A DNA stretch of 64,000 bases. Source: Porphyra umbilicalis. Lineage: Eukaryota; Rhodophyta; Bangiophyceae; Bangiales; Bangiaceae. Numbering within the stretch: the stretch's first letter is position 1; the number at the start of each line of letters is the position of its first letter. The notes below the pieces were generated by a model. It was not told the DNA's origin, searched no databases, and saw only the letters and a program-made list of their open reading frames with translations. Made by a program: the position numbers and the translations under genes. Location of the stretch: NCBI GenBank assembly GCA_002049455.2, contig KV918832.1, positions 153,151-217,150 of the forward strand, written 5' to 3'. Positions 22,676 to 34,700 of the stretch are shown piece by piece.

Positions 22676-24216
22676 CTCGATGAGGAGATCGGTTGCTTAC
22701 GATGTGCCCCGCGCAACCCGCCGCCCGCTCCCGCGTGGCGGGTCGCGGTCGCGGCGCGCCCAGCGCCAGGGGACCCGTATCTAGGAATCGGAGGGGGTTG
22801 GGGTGGGGGGGCACCCTTTCGCGACGCCCGCCGCGGTCCGACGCGATGGTGGCCAACCGCGCGCGTCGGCGGTGGCCCGCGCAAAGGCGCCGACGGCGCC
22901 GTCGCCAACGGCGGGGCGGGAGGGGCGCGTCGGACGACCGGCCGGGCGGTCTGTCGACGGTGCCGCGGCCGCCGCGCTGAGCGGCGGCGTACCTTGCTCT
23001 TAGGATCCCTGCGGTTCTTTTGGTTTTTGTGTTTTTTTTGCCGGGGGCGGCGGACGCCTCGCCAGGGGAGAGGCGTGGCCCCTGATCTCAGTGGCACACA
23101 GCCGGCCATGTCGGCTCCGCCAAGCGCCGACGGTTTGGCGACACTGGCAGGGGAGACGCCCATGTCGCGGGGGCGGCCTGGCGGGCCGCGGAAGGGGGGG
23201 CGCCTCCACAACGGCGCCGTTTCCGGACCACCCGCACGGAGACGCAGGGGGCGCACCCGTCACGCTTGAAATCGCCAGCACGATCACGAACTGACGGGTG
23301 TCTCCCCGTACCTATGGGGGAAACGCAACGCGGGCAGGGGTCTCGGTCTCGTCCCGCATGCCCCTACGGATTGGTTTGCCGCGTTGGCGGTGACGGCTCG
23401 GGCGTGGGCGCGTTGCCCGCACCGGACGACGGTCGATCGCAGTGAGAGGCACGACTGCTAGGAACGACTTGATCAGGCCATAACTGCGGAATAATATCAT
23501 GAGAAAAAACAAGTTGATCCCCCAGGGCTGGGACTAGCCCCCAAGTGTCTAGCTTTCGTACTGAACATTATCCGTCCAGCACCAGTTTTTCCCGACTGGT
23601 GCACCAAGAGGCGTTTTCCTCATCCCCTGTGAAAAAAAAAAAAAGAACCGCCTCGGGAGAGTCCCACGAGCAAGCTCATGCTTTCTGCTTGCTCTGAAGT
23701 GTCTCAATTCGTTGGGTGCAAAATGCCCGCAAAAAGGGGCCTGTACCAGTATTTCCCAGGAACAAAAATCCCATGAGTGGCCCTGGATCGCCCATGTCGA
23801 TCAGAAAAATGCTTATGGTGAATCAAAGTATTTGACTCATTGGCGTTTTCAGATGCGGGTCTGGTACGATCGCCTCCCCAACTCTTGTGGTCGCGCACAC
23901 AATTCACGCGAGACCGCGCCACGTCAAATATTGTGACCCTGCCATCCATGCGCTGACAGCAGTAATTTGGCACACGGCTCTGCTTCCTCGTGCCCCCCTC
24001 TCCAAGCTATCCCTGCCCGGCTCAATCTCGTGCACTGGCATCCAACTAGTCGCGCTTCGCAGCAGACACACCCCCACCGCACAAGTGGCTACATCTGTTG
24101 CTGGCCCCCACCGCATGCCACTTCACTCGCCGCCCCGCGCCAAAGCACACGAGGAGATACGGGGGGCACGCGCACTGGTGCGGCTGCCAGTCGCCGACGG
24201 GTTTTGGCTGCCATTA

Positions 24217-24883
24217 GCGAGCGTAGGCAAGGCAAATGTGGGTCGGCGGCGTGGGTCGGGGACACGATTCGTGCCACGTAACTGCCGGTACCCACATTTG
24301 GAACCCATTTGTGGCTATCTGGGTCATCCGACCCACGCCAAATACCGGTCGGTGAAGAACGCGTGGCCACACACGTGGCGCTAGTTGTGCCACCACCGCT
24401 CGTCTCAGCTCGGGCTTGGCGCCCACCACGGGCGCTTGTGTCTCCAGTTTTGTGTGTATCGAGAAAGCGCATCATCTTGCACCGTACAAGCTGCCTTTGT
24501 CAACCTGCACCATACCCCCCCCGATGCCGTCACCCCCCCCGCACCCCACGCCCTCAACTGCCGGCGCCCCTCCATCCAAAATTCGCACTATGCCCACTGT
24601 ATCCAATCTCCATCGACCGCCGCCCTGTCATATGGTCGGCCGGGGCGTCTCCGCAGGGGGGAAGGGGTGATGGTGCTTGGGGTGGAGGTCAGTTGGAAGG
24701 TGTTGCTCGCACAGAGGGCGCTGCTGTGCCGTTGCCGTAGATGTGGGGAGCTCAAATGGTGTCCACCGTCATTTGGACACTTGCCGACGCTGAAGGTGGG
24801 TAAGATGTGGGTACATCAGACGTGCGTCGGCGACTCACATTGCACCCACAATTGATACCCACGCCCGACGTGCCGACGCTCTC
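24217..24883 (+). mobile_element. TA-flanked MITE, copy in unit 4
   Basis: Same position as in units 1-3; differs at a handful of bases, for example AAAATTCGC near 24579. Confidence 0.8.
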
Positions 24884-25159
24884 TATTGGCAGAGCCAATC
24901 CCATCATCCGCAAACGACAGCCCGCCTCATGTGACACTTCGCTTCCAATATCCACCCACGCCTCGCGACGCATCTCCTCCTCATTGACATCCACCTTTGC
25001 ACGCTTGGTCATTGCAGCTGCAGCGTCCTTCACTTTCTTGTCAGCCGCGCGCTGCTCACGAACCCGCTCATTCGCCTGCTTGCGCGCCTTCGCGGCCACC
25101 TTTGCGGCCGCTGTCTCGTCCAGCGTCAGAAAAGCGACGTATGGAACGGGAGTCAGCAC
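24752..25159 (-). pseudogene. Coiled-coil frame ending in the MITE (unit 4)
   Basis: Copy of the unit 1 frame, identical to unit 3 at the Lys site. Confidence 0.35.
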
Positions 25160-26019
25160 AGGAGTACTGTTCGCGGGCCGTCTGGCCGGGAGCCGATTCC
25201 GGTCACCCTTCCGTTCGAGAACAGCGGACTGAACGGGAGCAGATCTTGTTCAGGAAAATCCATGCCAGGCTCTGGCCGCCTCCGCGGCATCAGCAGACCA
25301 AACATGAGGTCCATTCTTATGCTGTGCCTACAATGGGCCAATGGGCGCACTAGATTGCGTTAAACGGCCCATCTCCCGCTCACCAGGAGACACCTACGGC
25401 CAGATGCCGTGAGGACCAAGCAATTGTGCCTCGTTGAGAACGTAAGGCCGGCGCATTGGACGCACGGAGAGAGATGATTCCTGCATTGTACTCTGTCCGC
25501 GGATGCGTGCTGTGCGTCAGGCAACGACGCGAAACAAACACGAAGTCCTCGCTGCAGGGTGCACCCCGCTGCATCTGTGGCGACAGTCGCACGTCCTACC
25601 CGCAGTGCTGAGCTGCCCCAACTGCTGTGAAACCCGACAGCGGCGCCAGGTCCGTCTCAATAATAAGGCCCCCTGGTTTGTTTGCACCAGGTGCGCTGTA
25701 ATGGAAGCGACCCAGACCATCTCATAGAACAGAAGACAGTGGCATGTGCTTGAGCATGTCGCCCAGCTCGTGAGCTAAGATTCCCATGCTCCACACCATA
25801 GTGACAGTATAGAAGCTATGAGACACACAGAGACAGCCAGTCGCCCATCATTAACACACGAAAACGGGTAAGCTGCCCCTCTTTCCTGCATGTCATCTCT
25901 CCATGTTCTATCGACTCGTTCTCGACCCAAACTACACCGCGGAGAGCGCGACCTACAAACCGGGAACCAGTTCGCGACCGGTCCAAGGATAAAACACGTT
26001 CACAAAATAGCGTGTTACC

Positions 26020-26454
26020 ATGAAGATTAGGCAGCACATCAAGATCGGTGCAACGACCACATCGGCCGACGACGAGGAGCCCGTGGTCGTCGTGCCCGGC
26101 TTCAATGCAGGCCATCGGGCCGAGTGGGTGGAGGAGATGATGATCGTGAGCGACGTCTACATGGCGCAGGGAGACCGGGCGTTCAACGGGCCGCGACTTA
26201 CTGACGGCAGGGACCCGCACCTCGCTGACCCCGCACACCGGACGTCGCAGGAAGACGCGAACGCAGCTGGCGTCGTTGGTGGTGCGAGGACGGCTGCTGT
26301 CGAGGACTACGACGCCGAGGCAGCCGCCGCGCTGGCCGCGTGGCGTGTCATTGCCGCCCATGACGACGACGACGCGTCCAACGGCGCCCGTGACGACGAC
26401 GAAGAAGACGATGCAGCAGGCGCTGGCGCTGCATATGTGGCCGCTGGTCAGTAA
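26020..26454 (+). CDS. Acidic 144-residue frame (unit 4)
   Basis: Most changed copy: Gly for Arg, Ala for Thr, Arg for His and Gly for Asp, plus the unit 3 tail variants. Confidence 0.3.
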   Translation: MKIRQHIKIGATTTSADDEEPVVVVPGFNAGHRAEWVEEMMIVSDVYMAQGDRAFNGPRLTDGRDPHLADPAHRTSQEDANAAGVVGGARTAAVEDYDAEAAAALAAWRVIAAHDDDDASNGARDDDEEDDAAGAGAAYVAAGQ

Positions 26455-27426
26455 CTCGATGAGGAGATCGGTTGCTTACGATGTGCCCCGCGCAACCCGC
26501 CGCCCGCTCCCGCGTGGCGGGTCGCGGTGGCGGCGCGCCCAGCGCCAGGGGACCCGTATCTAGGAATCGGAGGGGGTTGGGGTGGGGGGGCACCCTTTCG
26601 CGACGCCCGCCGCGGTCCGACGCGATGGTGGCCAACCGCGCGCGTCGGCGGTGGCCCGCGCAAAGGCGCCGACGGCGCCGTCGCCAACGGCGGGGCGGGA
26701 GGGGCGCGTCGGACGACCGGCCGGGCGGTCTGTCGACGGTGCCGCGGCCGCCGCGCTGAGCGGCGGCGTACCTTGCTCTTAGGATCCCTGCGGTTCTTTT
26801 GGTTTTTGTGTTTTTTTTGCCGGGGGCGGCGGACGCCTCGCCAGGGGAGAGGCGTGGCCCCTGATCTCAGTGGCACACAGCCGGCCATGTCGGCTCCGCC
26901 AAGCGCCGACGGTTTGGCGACACTGGCAGGGGAGACGCCCATGTCGCGGGGGCGGGCTGGCGGGCCGCCGAGGGGGGGGCGCCTCCACGACGGCGCCGTT
27001 CCCGGACCACCCGCACGGAGACGCAGGGGGCGCACCCGTCACGCTTGAAAACGCCAGCACGATCACGAACTGACGGGTGTCTCCCCGTACCTATGGGGGA
27101 AACGCAACGCGGGCAGGGGTCTCGGTCTCGTCCCGCATGCCCCTACGGATTGGTTTGCCGCGTTGGCGGTGACGGCTCGGGCGTGGGCGCGTTGCCCGCA
27201 CCGGACGACGGTCGACCGCAGTGAGAGGCACGACTGCTAGGAACGACTTGACCAGGCCATAATTGCGGAATAATATCATGAGAAAAAACAAGTTGATCCC
27301 CCAGGGCTGGGACTAGCCCCCAAGTGTCTAGCTTTCGTACTGAACATTATCCGTCCAGCACCAGTTTTTCCCGACTGGTGCACCAAGAGGCGTTTTCCTC
27401 ATCCCCTGTGAAAAAAAAGAAAAGAA

Positions 27427-27983
27427 CCGCCTCGGGAGAGTCCCACGAGCAAGCTCATGCTTTCTGCTTGCTCTGAAATGTCTCAATTCGTTGGGTGCAA
27501 AATGCCCGCAAAAAGGGGCCTGTACCAGTATTTCCCAGGAACAAAAATCCCATGAGTGGCCCTGGATCGCCCATGTCGATCAGAAAAATGCTTATGGTGA
27601 ATCAAAGTATTTGACTCATTGGCGTTTTCAGATGCGGGTCTGGTACGATCGCCTCCCCAACTCTTGTGGTCGCGCACACAATTCACGCGAGACCGCGCCA
27701 CGTCAAATATTGTGACCCTGCCATCCATGCGCTGACAGCGGTAATTTGGCACACGGCTCTGCTTCCTCGTGCCCCCCTCTCCAAGCTATCCCTGCCCGGC
27801 TCAATCTCGTGCACTGGCATCCAACTAGTCGCGCTTCGCAGCAGACACACCCCCACCGCACAAGTGGCTACATCTGTTGCTGGCCCCCAACGCATGCCAC
27901 TTCACTCGCCGCCCCCCGGCAAGGCACACGAGGAGATACGGGGGGCACGCGCACTGGTTCGGCTGCCAGTCGCCGACGGGTTT
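27427..27983 (+). repeat. Array: right partial unit
   Basis: The first 557 bases of a unit, ending at GTCGCCGACGGGTTT, about ten bases before the MITE would begin. It is more diverged than inner units (for example CCCCCCGGCAAGGCACACG near 27912), as expected at the edge of an array kept uniform from within. Confidence 0.9.
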
Positions 27984-29257
27984 ATATTAATTATGAGAGT
28001 TGTATCGCACAAAAGCAAGGATCGACCTCGTGCCGCCGGCGCCGTCGAGCACGCTGGACCAGATGAGACAGGTACGGGGGCTACAGTTAGCACCGGTCCA
28101 CCACAAGAGCGTACATGATGCTGGCCCAATGAGATCGTCGGAGGTTGGTACCAACCAGACGAAAGCCGGTTTCGTAAGCCTTTCGCCTGGCATGCGTTTG
28201 ACAGACGGTCGCCAGACGAACAGGTTTTCGTCTGCCCGTTCGTAAGCTTGTCGTGCGTTCGCTTCGTCTGTGTTTTGTTTGGCAGAACGTTTGGGCATAT
28301 CGACCAAGCTGGATAGGCCATGAGCGCAGGTGTCAGCAGATCCATCTCTGTACCTCTCTAAGTCTTTGTGTGCCTGCATTACTTTTGTATTGCCCGTTAG
28401 AGGCTATAGTTTAGCCCAGTCATACGAACGATTCGTCCTGCCCGCCGGTACGGACCGGCCGGGCACCCCCGGCAGTCCAGCCTCGCCACCCCGTCGGCCC
28501 ACCTACCACCCCGCCGCTGCACCTACAACCCCACCGCTCTACCTACCGCGTCGCCACCCCGCCCCCACGCCAGCCTACCCACGCCCCCCTCATGCCATCC
28601 GCAGCCTCCCTGTCAGCGCCATCTCTGCTAGCCATCCCACCATATGCTGGTACACAGGTCCAAAGATCCACTACCAACCGCCCTCTAACTCTCATCCAAT
28701 GTACCACGACACCACCAGCACAAGCGTCACCGACTGCCCCAACTCGCTCCCCACATCCCACCACCACTCCCGGCAGAGGGCGCCGCGGAGGCATGACACT
28801 GGCTTCTCATCTCACGAAAAGAGCGCCGCCACCCCCTCCGCGTACCTCTGGTGTCAACATTGGATAAGGGGGGAGTAAGTAAAACAGACAACGATGCAAC
28901 AAAGAGGTTGAGGAGAGCGGCCCCGACAGTGGGGGGGTCCAGCGGATGGAGCGGGGGGCAGCGAAGGAGCAACACGCGGCGCGAGGGCGAGCAAGGACTC
29001 ACCGGGGCGGGCCGGGGCTGTGAAGGGCAAGACGAACAGAGGCCTTGTCGTCTCAAACGCACAGCGGGCCCTCTCCTCTTGCTTCCACTCGCGCCCTCTC
29101 CTGACCACGTGAATTTTAAACTTCGAAAGAAACACGGTTACAAGGCGCTCTGGGTGGCCACAGGGGACGCCGTGGACGACGACACAGCGTACTTAGTTGC
29201 TGCATGCCGCTATCCATGACGTAGCACCGTAGCCCTCGGAGAGGGGCCTTCAGGCGT
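27984..29257. other. Region between array and hAT element
   Basis: Moderate-GC DNA without a recognised gene. It contains one copy of an inverted-repeat family (28127-28244) and a C-rich stretch (28440-28600) with imperfect CCACC-type repeats. The plus-strand frame 28330-28878 has no recognisable motif and is probably spurious. Confidence 0.4.
28127..28244 (+). repeat. Inverted-repeat family, left copy
   Basis: Starts ATCGTCGGAGGTTGGTACC and ends GTTCGTAAGC, with scattered GCCAGACG and CGTCTG motifs. An inverted relative lies at 35498-35676. Together they may be the ends of one older element interrupted by the hAT insertion. Confidence 0.55.
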
Positions 29258-29509
29258 GTCAGTCACAGAGATGTTAAGTGATTTCTATCTGATTTAAATC
29301 AGCATGATTTTAATGATTAAATCAATATAAATCGAACCCTGTTTGATTTAAATCCCATGAGCCTGCTCAGCCCCTTACAGTATGGCTTACATGTATGGCG
29401 GAGGCATCGTCGAAGGCAACGGTGGTGGGGGTGCCTCGTCGCTACAAAACCGAACACCGGCCTCCCCCGCCGTCCTCGAGCCCACTACCACCACAAAACC
29501 CTCTCCACA

Positions 29510-31732
29510 ATGTCTCATCCCCCTCCTCCTACCGCCCCGATGGCGTCCCCCGTTGTGGTGTCTGGCCAGTCAACCTCGGCCGCGCCTACCGCCCAGACGG
29601 CCTCGCAGGTGCCAGGTGGCGGGCCGGCGCCCCCCCCCACACGCAAGCGCGGGAGACCTTCTGCTGAGGCCTCGACGCATTTTGTCATCGACAAGAAAAA
29701 TAAGAAGATGACCTGCAGGGCGTGCCTGGGCATCCTGTCGCACCAGTCGGCTCGCTACAAGACGCACCTGCTGTCGTGCGACAAATTTAAGACCAAGGAC
29801 GCAGACGCGTACCGCCGCCTATTGAGCTCCCACGCATCTCCGGCGGCAAGCGCCACCGAAGGGTCCGGGGGCGGGCCCAGCCGGGCTCACTCAGTCGCGG
29901 CGACCAATGCCTTCTACATGTCCATGTCGGTGGAGCACGCCGAGGCCGTCAGCCTCGCGTACGCCGAGGCCGTGTTTGCGAGCGGGGGCAAGTTTGGGTA
30001 CTGTGCGGATGAGGAGGAATGGGGTGTGTTTTGGGGAAAGCTGGTTGGCGGCGCGTGGCGGCCCCCGTCGCGCCAAACAATGTCCACCAAGTACGTGAAC
30101 ACCGTCTTCTCTAAGGTGGACGCGGAAGTACGCGGCATCCTGTGCACCATGCCGGGCGGTTGCTTCCAGTGCGATGCATGGACGGACCCAAGCGGCTCCC
30201 AGGTTTTCTCGGCTCTCTTCGGCGGCTCGATCCTTTTTTACCTGTCGTCCTTCCGCATGGCCGGGAGCCGCGAGACGGCTGACGCATTGGTGGCTAAGAT
30301 CAAGGAGCAGATGGCGCTGCTCGCCGTGCCGGCAGGCGACACGTGGCGGGACCAGCACAACACAGGTATCGTCACCGACTCGCCCAATGTCAACCTCAGC
30401 GCTCGCAGAAAGTTGCTCGAGGGCGGCGACTTCACCTTCGCGTACGGATGCGCGTCACACGCGATGAACAACCTCTGCCGGGACATCCTCAAGATACCCG
30501 CAGCTTTGCGCGCCCTCGCCTTTTGTACGGCGCTGGCCAAACTTTTTGGCAACCACCACCTCCCCCACTACCACCTCTGCCTGCAGCAAGCTCTCGAGCC
30601 CACCCCGCCACCCACCCTCAAGCTCTTCTCCCCGACGAGGTGGACGGGGTCAGCAGCCCTCCTCACTTCAACGTTGAAAAACCGCAGTGCTATCTCGACA
30701 GTCCTCTTCAAGGCGCAGCAGAAGAATATCACCATGGACTTCCCCGATTCTCTTTTTGCGGCGGTCCTGGACAACAGCAACTGGGACGCCGTCTCCGTAT
30801 GGGAGCCTGTGCTGCGCAACATCGCGGCCATCACCGACTACTTGCAAGCCGACACGACGCCGCTGTCGGGTGTGCACGCAGCCTTTCTCTGCCTCGAGGC
30901 GTCTTTGGTGCCATCGAGCGTGTCGGGCTCCATGCGGGCGGAGATCCTCGGTTTTATCAAAGCCCGGTACGCCACTATCTTCTCCCATGTGCACATTCTG
31001 GCATTCTACCTCGACCCCCTCTTCATGCCGTACAAGGAGGTGTCGCGTGCGTCGGCTGTGAAGCCGTTCGAGGGTACGGACGGGGCTGCGTGCCTGGACG
31101 CCACCAAGCGGCTGCTCCGTGCCGCGCCCGCGGCGGAGCAGGCAGTCATCACGACGCAGGTAACCCAAACAATATTGGGAAACTATCCATTTTTGCAGAC
31201 GGGTGCTACAAGCGAGTCGGCCAAACAAGTTCCCCCACACGCTTGGTGGGACCTGCACGCTGCCGGAGCCCCGCCGGAGCTGCGCGCCGTTGCCACGCAG
31301 GTGTTCTCCCTCGCCCCAACGTCGGCCGCCGGGGAGCGCAGCTTCAAGCAGCGCTCCCGGGTGCACAACAAGACACGCAACAGACTGTCCGACGACAATG
31401 CGGACAAGACGCAGGCCATGATTTTCAACAAACGCCAGGCGCGGCGCTACCTCAACGGCGCTCTGTTGAAGCCGCGCGACTCCAAGGCGGAGACCTTCAT
31501 CGCTGCCGTGCTGCGGCGCCGCACTCCTGTGCCGTTACGCAACGCTATATCCGCCAATGTCGAGGTGCCCGACGACGAGGAGGTGTTTGAGTGCGGGGGG
31601 GATGCGGAGGGGGGTGCCGCGGATGAGGAGGAAGATGGAGGGTCTTTCGCGGGAGAAGATGTTGTCACTGTTGGTAGTGCAGAGGAGCTTTTGGCTCGCG
31701 TGATTGAGGGGGAGGAGGCTGCGCGTGCTTAG
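29510..31732 (+). CDS. hAT family transposase
   Basis: 740 residues, no break seen. Cut-and-paste DNA transposase acting in the nucleus. Order of features: a BED-type zinc finger near the N-terminus (MTCRACLG...H...LLSC), then the RNase H-like catalytic core with CDAWTDPSG (first Asp), VTDSPNVNL (second Asp), YGCASHAMNNL and SPTRWTGSAALL, a helical insertion, and the C-terminal dimerisation segment (SLAPTSAAGERSFKQRSR) with WWDLH before it. An acidic tail ends the protein. The frame also extends upstream to ATG 29357, but the Met at 29510 directly precedes the Pro/Ala-rich leader and is preferred. Length is normal for the family. The element probably supplied, or still supplies, its own mobility. 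Confidence 0.92.
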   Translation: MSHPPPPTAPMASPVVVSGQSTSAAPTAQTASQVPGGGPAPPPTRKRGRPSAEASTHFVIDKKNKKMTCRACLGILSHQSARYKTHLLSCDKFKTKDADAYRRLLSSHASPAASATEGSGGGPSRAHSVAATNAFYMSMSVEHAEAVSLAYAEAVFASGGKFGYCADEEEWGVFWGKLVGGAWRPPSRQTMSTKYVNTVFSKVDAEVRGILCTMPGGCFQCDAWTDPSGSQVFSALFGGSILFYLSSFRMAGSRETADALVAKIKEQMALLAVPAGDTWRDQHNTGIVTDSPNVNLSARRKLLEGGDFTFAYGCASHAMNNLCRDILKIPAALRALAFCTALAKLFGNHHLPHYHLCLQQALEPTPPPTLKLFSPTRWTGSAALLTSTLKNRSAISTVLFKAQQKNITMDFPDSLFAAVLDNSNWDAVSVWEPVLRNIAAITDYLQADTTPLSGVHAAFLCLEASLVPSSVSGSMRAEILGFIKARYATIFSHVHILAFYLDPLFMPYKEVSRASAVKPFEGTDGAACLDATKRLLRAAPAAEQAVITTQVTQTILGNYPFLQTGATSESAKQVPPHAWWDLHAAGAPPELRAVATQVFSLAPTSAAGERSFKQRSRVHNKTRNRLSDDNADKTQAMIFNKRQARRYLNGALLKPRDSKAETFIAAVLRRRTPVPLRNAISANVEVPDDEEVFECGGDAEGGAADEEEDGGSFAGEDVVTVGSAEELLARVIEGEEAARA

Positions 31733-34700
31733 CAATCATTACCCCTTGCTCCGTGCAACTCTCGTCGTGGTCTCCACTGCAGCTGGTGATCGCGCTCCAT
31801 CAGGAAGGCTCGCGGTCGACGCGTCTGCGACCGCTTCCGTGCATCTGTCACGGTGGGTGAAGGTCGCCTGCGACTGGAAACGGCATAGAACCCATCCCCT
31901 CATATCCCTCCGTCGTTTCCCCCCGCTCAGCACCGCCAGGCGCATCTGCACCACCCATCGCCGACGAAAAACGTACAACACCCATTCGGCATGCCCCTCG
32001 CTCTTTGCCGTCGAGGAAAACCCCACAGAAACACCGCATTATTTACCCAGTCCTACAGGCACAACGCCGTTCCACTGCAGCGGTTTTATTAGCCGCGACG
32101 CCCGGCGGCATCGAGCAGGCGCCCAACAGGTTGACCCTGTACGTGTGCACAGGTTGGTCGACTGCTGTTAGAGGGGCCTTTAGGGTTGGCGCGCGTCATG
32201 GAGTTGGGGTTGGCGCCCGTCGTGGCGTTGGGGTTGACGGTGTGCGCGGCCGGACATGGCTGCGCCCGCTACCGATCGGTGGGTCGAGCACCAGTGGTGC
32301 CGGTGGCAGGTCGACGTCACTTGCCCTCAACACCCCCACCCCACCCCCATCACCCCCCCCCGGAATATCGACACCCCCAAACCGCAGCTCACACTCCCCC
32401 CACCCTCGCCCCCCACTCGCATCTTGGCCGCATCAGTGAGGGCGAGCGCCGGGAGCAAGTAGCCGCAGAAGGTTGCAGTCCTCGCCAACGGTCAACACGT
32501 TGATGAGGAACGTCGCCGCGTCGGCGCCCCACAGGTCCGCCGCCGTGCCGCTCCAGAGGCCCAACAACACAGCCACGCTTGGCGGCGCCGCAGACGGTGG
32601 GCGACAGCAGGCAGCCAACTACTGGTGCGTGTGGGCGGGGGGAGTCGGCGAGGCTGCAGTGTCCACATCCATCTTGGAGGGGGGGGTGCCCCCCTGCCCC
32701 ACAACATTGTGCTGGGGGTCGCCGACGGCGCGGCGGCGGCGTGGCAGCGCCCGCCGCCGACCAGCTGGCACGTCTAGTGCCAACGGTGGTGGCGGCAGGC
32801 CGCCGCCACATGCCGACCCCGCCCCCACCAACCCCCCCCGGAAAGCAACCCCCCCCCGGACCGCGACCCCGCCGCGGATAGCAACGCCCCCACAACACAG
32901 CCCACCACCACCCCCCCCGCACTCGCCCCCCCAACAGGTGCACGGAGACCGCCGTCTGGTCGCCGTCCGCCAGGTCCGCAGCCATGCCGCCACAGAGGGT
33001 GAACCGCGCCCGCACAGCACGTTGTCAAATTGGGTCACGGAGAACTTAAAATATATGCGAACCGTGAGAGGTCGTGAGAGAAATGTTTTTCCATGCAGCA
33101 AACCTCGTGACACCATCCTCGCAAATGTCGCTGTGTCGATCTCTAAAAGGCTCTGTCTGAGAAGGCTTTCTGACACCCCCAGAGACCTTCTTACCCCACC
33201 CACCTGGTCACCCCTACCCATGTGCGTACTCGTCTACTCCCAATAGCTGCGGGCACCGCCCAACCACGGACACTTGTGCTTGCCTCCTTTCCTGTCCTCT
33301 CCCACTCCTTTCTCCTGCTGGCAGGGGGGGGGGGGCGAGGGGGGCTGCACATACATGCCGAGGGGGTCGGGGAGGATGGGGGCGCAAACGGTGTCGCTAG
33401 AGTGGGACGGCTGCTGGCATTGCCGTGCAGAGCTCTGGCAGGGTCATGGGGCAGGTCCTCCTTGCGCGATCAAACGGCACCCTTCACACCCAGTTCAAGG
33501 CAGACTTGGCGTACACAGTATGCATTCTTGCGGGCACATGGAGACCTCTGCTCGGACGCCTCACCGTCGTAGCTTGTGTCAGCCAGACTTTGTTCAGTAC
33601 CTGTTGGCATGATAGTCTGCTACCAATGGGGACCCAGGATGCGCCCCCGGTCAACCGGGCAGCCAACCAGCGGGCTGGAAAACGTCAAGCCTTGTGCTTG
33701 GGGATAGCGGGGCGATTAATAATAATTCGAAGTGCTGGGCGGCGCCAATGCGCGCCCTCGGCATGTGTGCAGGTGACTGCCATGCTGCCCCCAGCCCCGC
33801 TCCTGGCTGCCGCCCAAGTGCACAAGTGCTGCCAACATCCCCGCTCGCTCTCCTGGCCGACCGCTCGGCCCACCCTCCTGGCGGACCGCCCCGCCCACCC
33901 TCTGGTCGACCGCCCCACCCACCCTCCTGGCCGGAAGCCCCGGCCACCCTCTGTTCGATCGCCCCGCCTACCCTCCTGCCGACCGCCCGCGTTCCTGTCG
34001 TATTCTTATCTGCATCCCCTCCATCCCACGCATTCTCTCCAGCTCGCACGGGGGCGGGGGGGAGTCACTCTACGACGGGCCGGACGACGTTTGCAGTCGC
34101 TGGACTAGTGGTGGTGGCGATTGGGTGGGGATCCACACTGGCGCAGTGTGGATAGTGTGACGCGCGCGGTGGGTGGGTGGTGGATGGGTTGGATGAACTG
34201 ACCACGTACTTCTTTTTCGTGTTCGCTCGCCCGTCCCCCATGTATCCTTACCATGCATATGTGCGATGGCTTCCTCTTTCTTGGCTTCTGTTTCTTTGCA
34301 AACCAATGGGTGTTGCTGACATCGAAGTCGAGTAACTTGTGTCATACGCACATGCATGCGTGGTGTCCGCGAGTCGCTGACATGGTGAGCTTGCTGTTGT
34401 CCGGTGGCCTGTAGCTCTGTCAGAGTTTGCGGCTGTGTGCAGTTAGCTACATGTCTGCGTGACTCTGTAGCACACCGTGGCTTTCTTATCGATTTCGTGT
34501 CTGCTCTGCCACCCGTGCCCGCGCCGAGCAACAATAAAGCGACCGTGTCTTTCAATGCATCTTTGGCATGTATCCTCAATGCTGGCCGGTGTCACATCCT
34601 TTCCTCCGTCAGGGTCTTGCTCCACTTCTTCCCCGAGACCTCCGAGGGATCATTGCGGCGAGTCTCGCAACATATGTCTCGAAGGATGTGAACTTCTCCT

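Larger units (their letters stand above)
19868..23647 (+). repeat. Array unit 3
   Basis: 3,780 bp. It shares some variants with unit 2 (GTC codon at the A/V site, CCTACATTG near 21702) and others with unit 4 (CGCCTTCGCGG near 21307, GACGACGACGAC in the acidic frame), a mosaic pattern. Confidence 0.95.
23648..27426 (+). repeat. Array unit 4
   Basis: 3,779 bp. It shares the A/V-site GCC and CCTGCATTG with unit 1 but the acidic-frame Asp and Ala variants with unit 3. Changes cluster near 26960-26990 in the segment that corresponds to the left partial copy. Confidence 0.95.
9251..27983. repeat. Head-to-tail tandem array of a 3.78-kb unit
   Basis: The start of each full unit (CCGCCTCGGG) recurs at 12311, 16089, 19868, 23648 and 27427, spacing 3,778-3,780 bp. 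A left partial copy (9251-9858) equals the last ~610 bp of a unit; the right copy stops at 27983, just before the MITE position. Units differ at only a few dozen positions. The two edge copies are more diverged than the inner ones. No rRNA, tRNA or known transposase is recognised inside. The left partial copy is separated from unit 1 by a 2,439-bp insertion at the A-rich unit boundary. Confidence 0.97.

Noticed and set aside
9251-27983. Array considered as rDNA, CRISPR or an LTR-type element
   Set aside because: No rRNA or tRNA sequence, no short repeat-spacer pattern, and no reverse transcriptase or primer site recognised.
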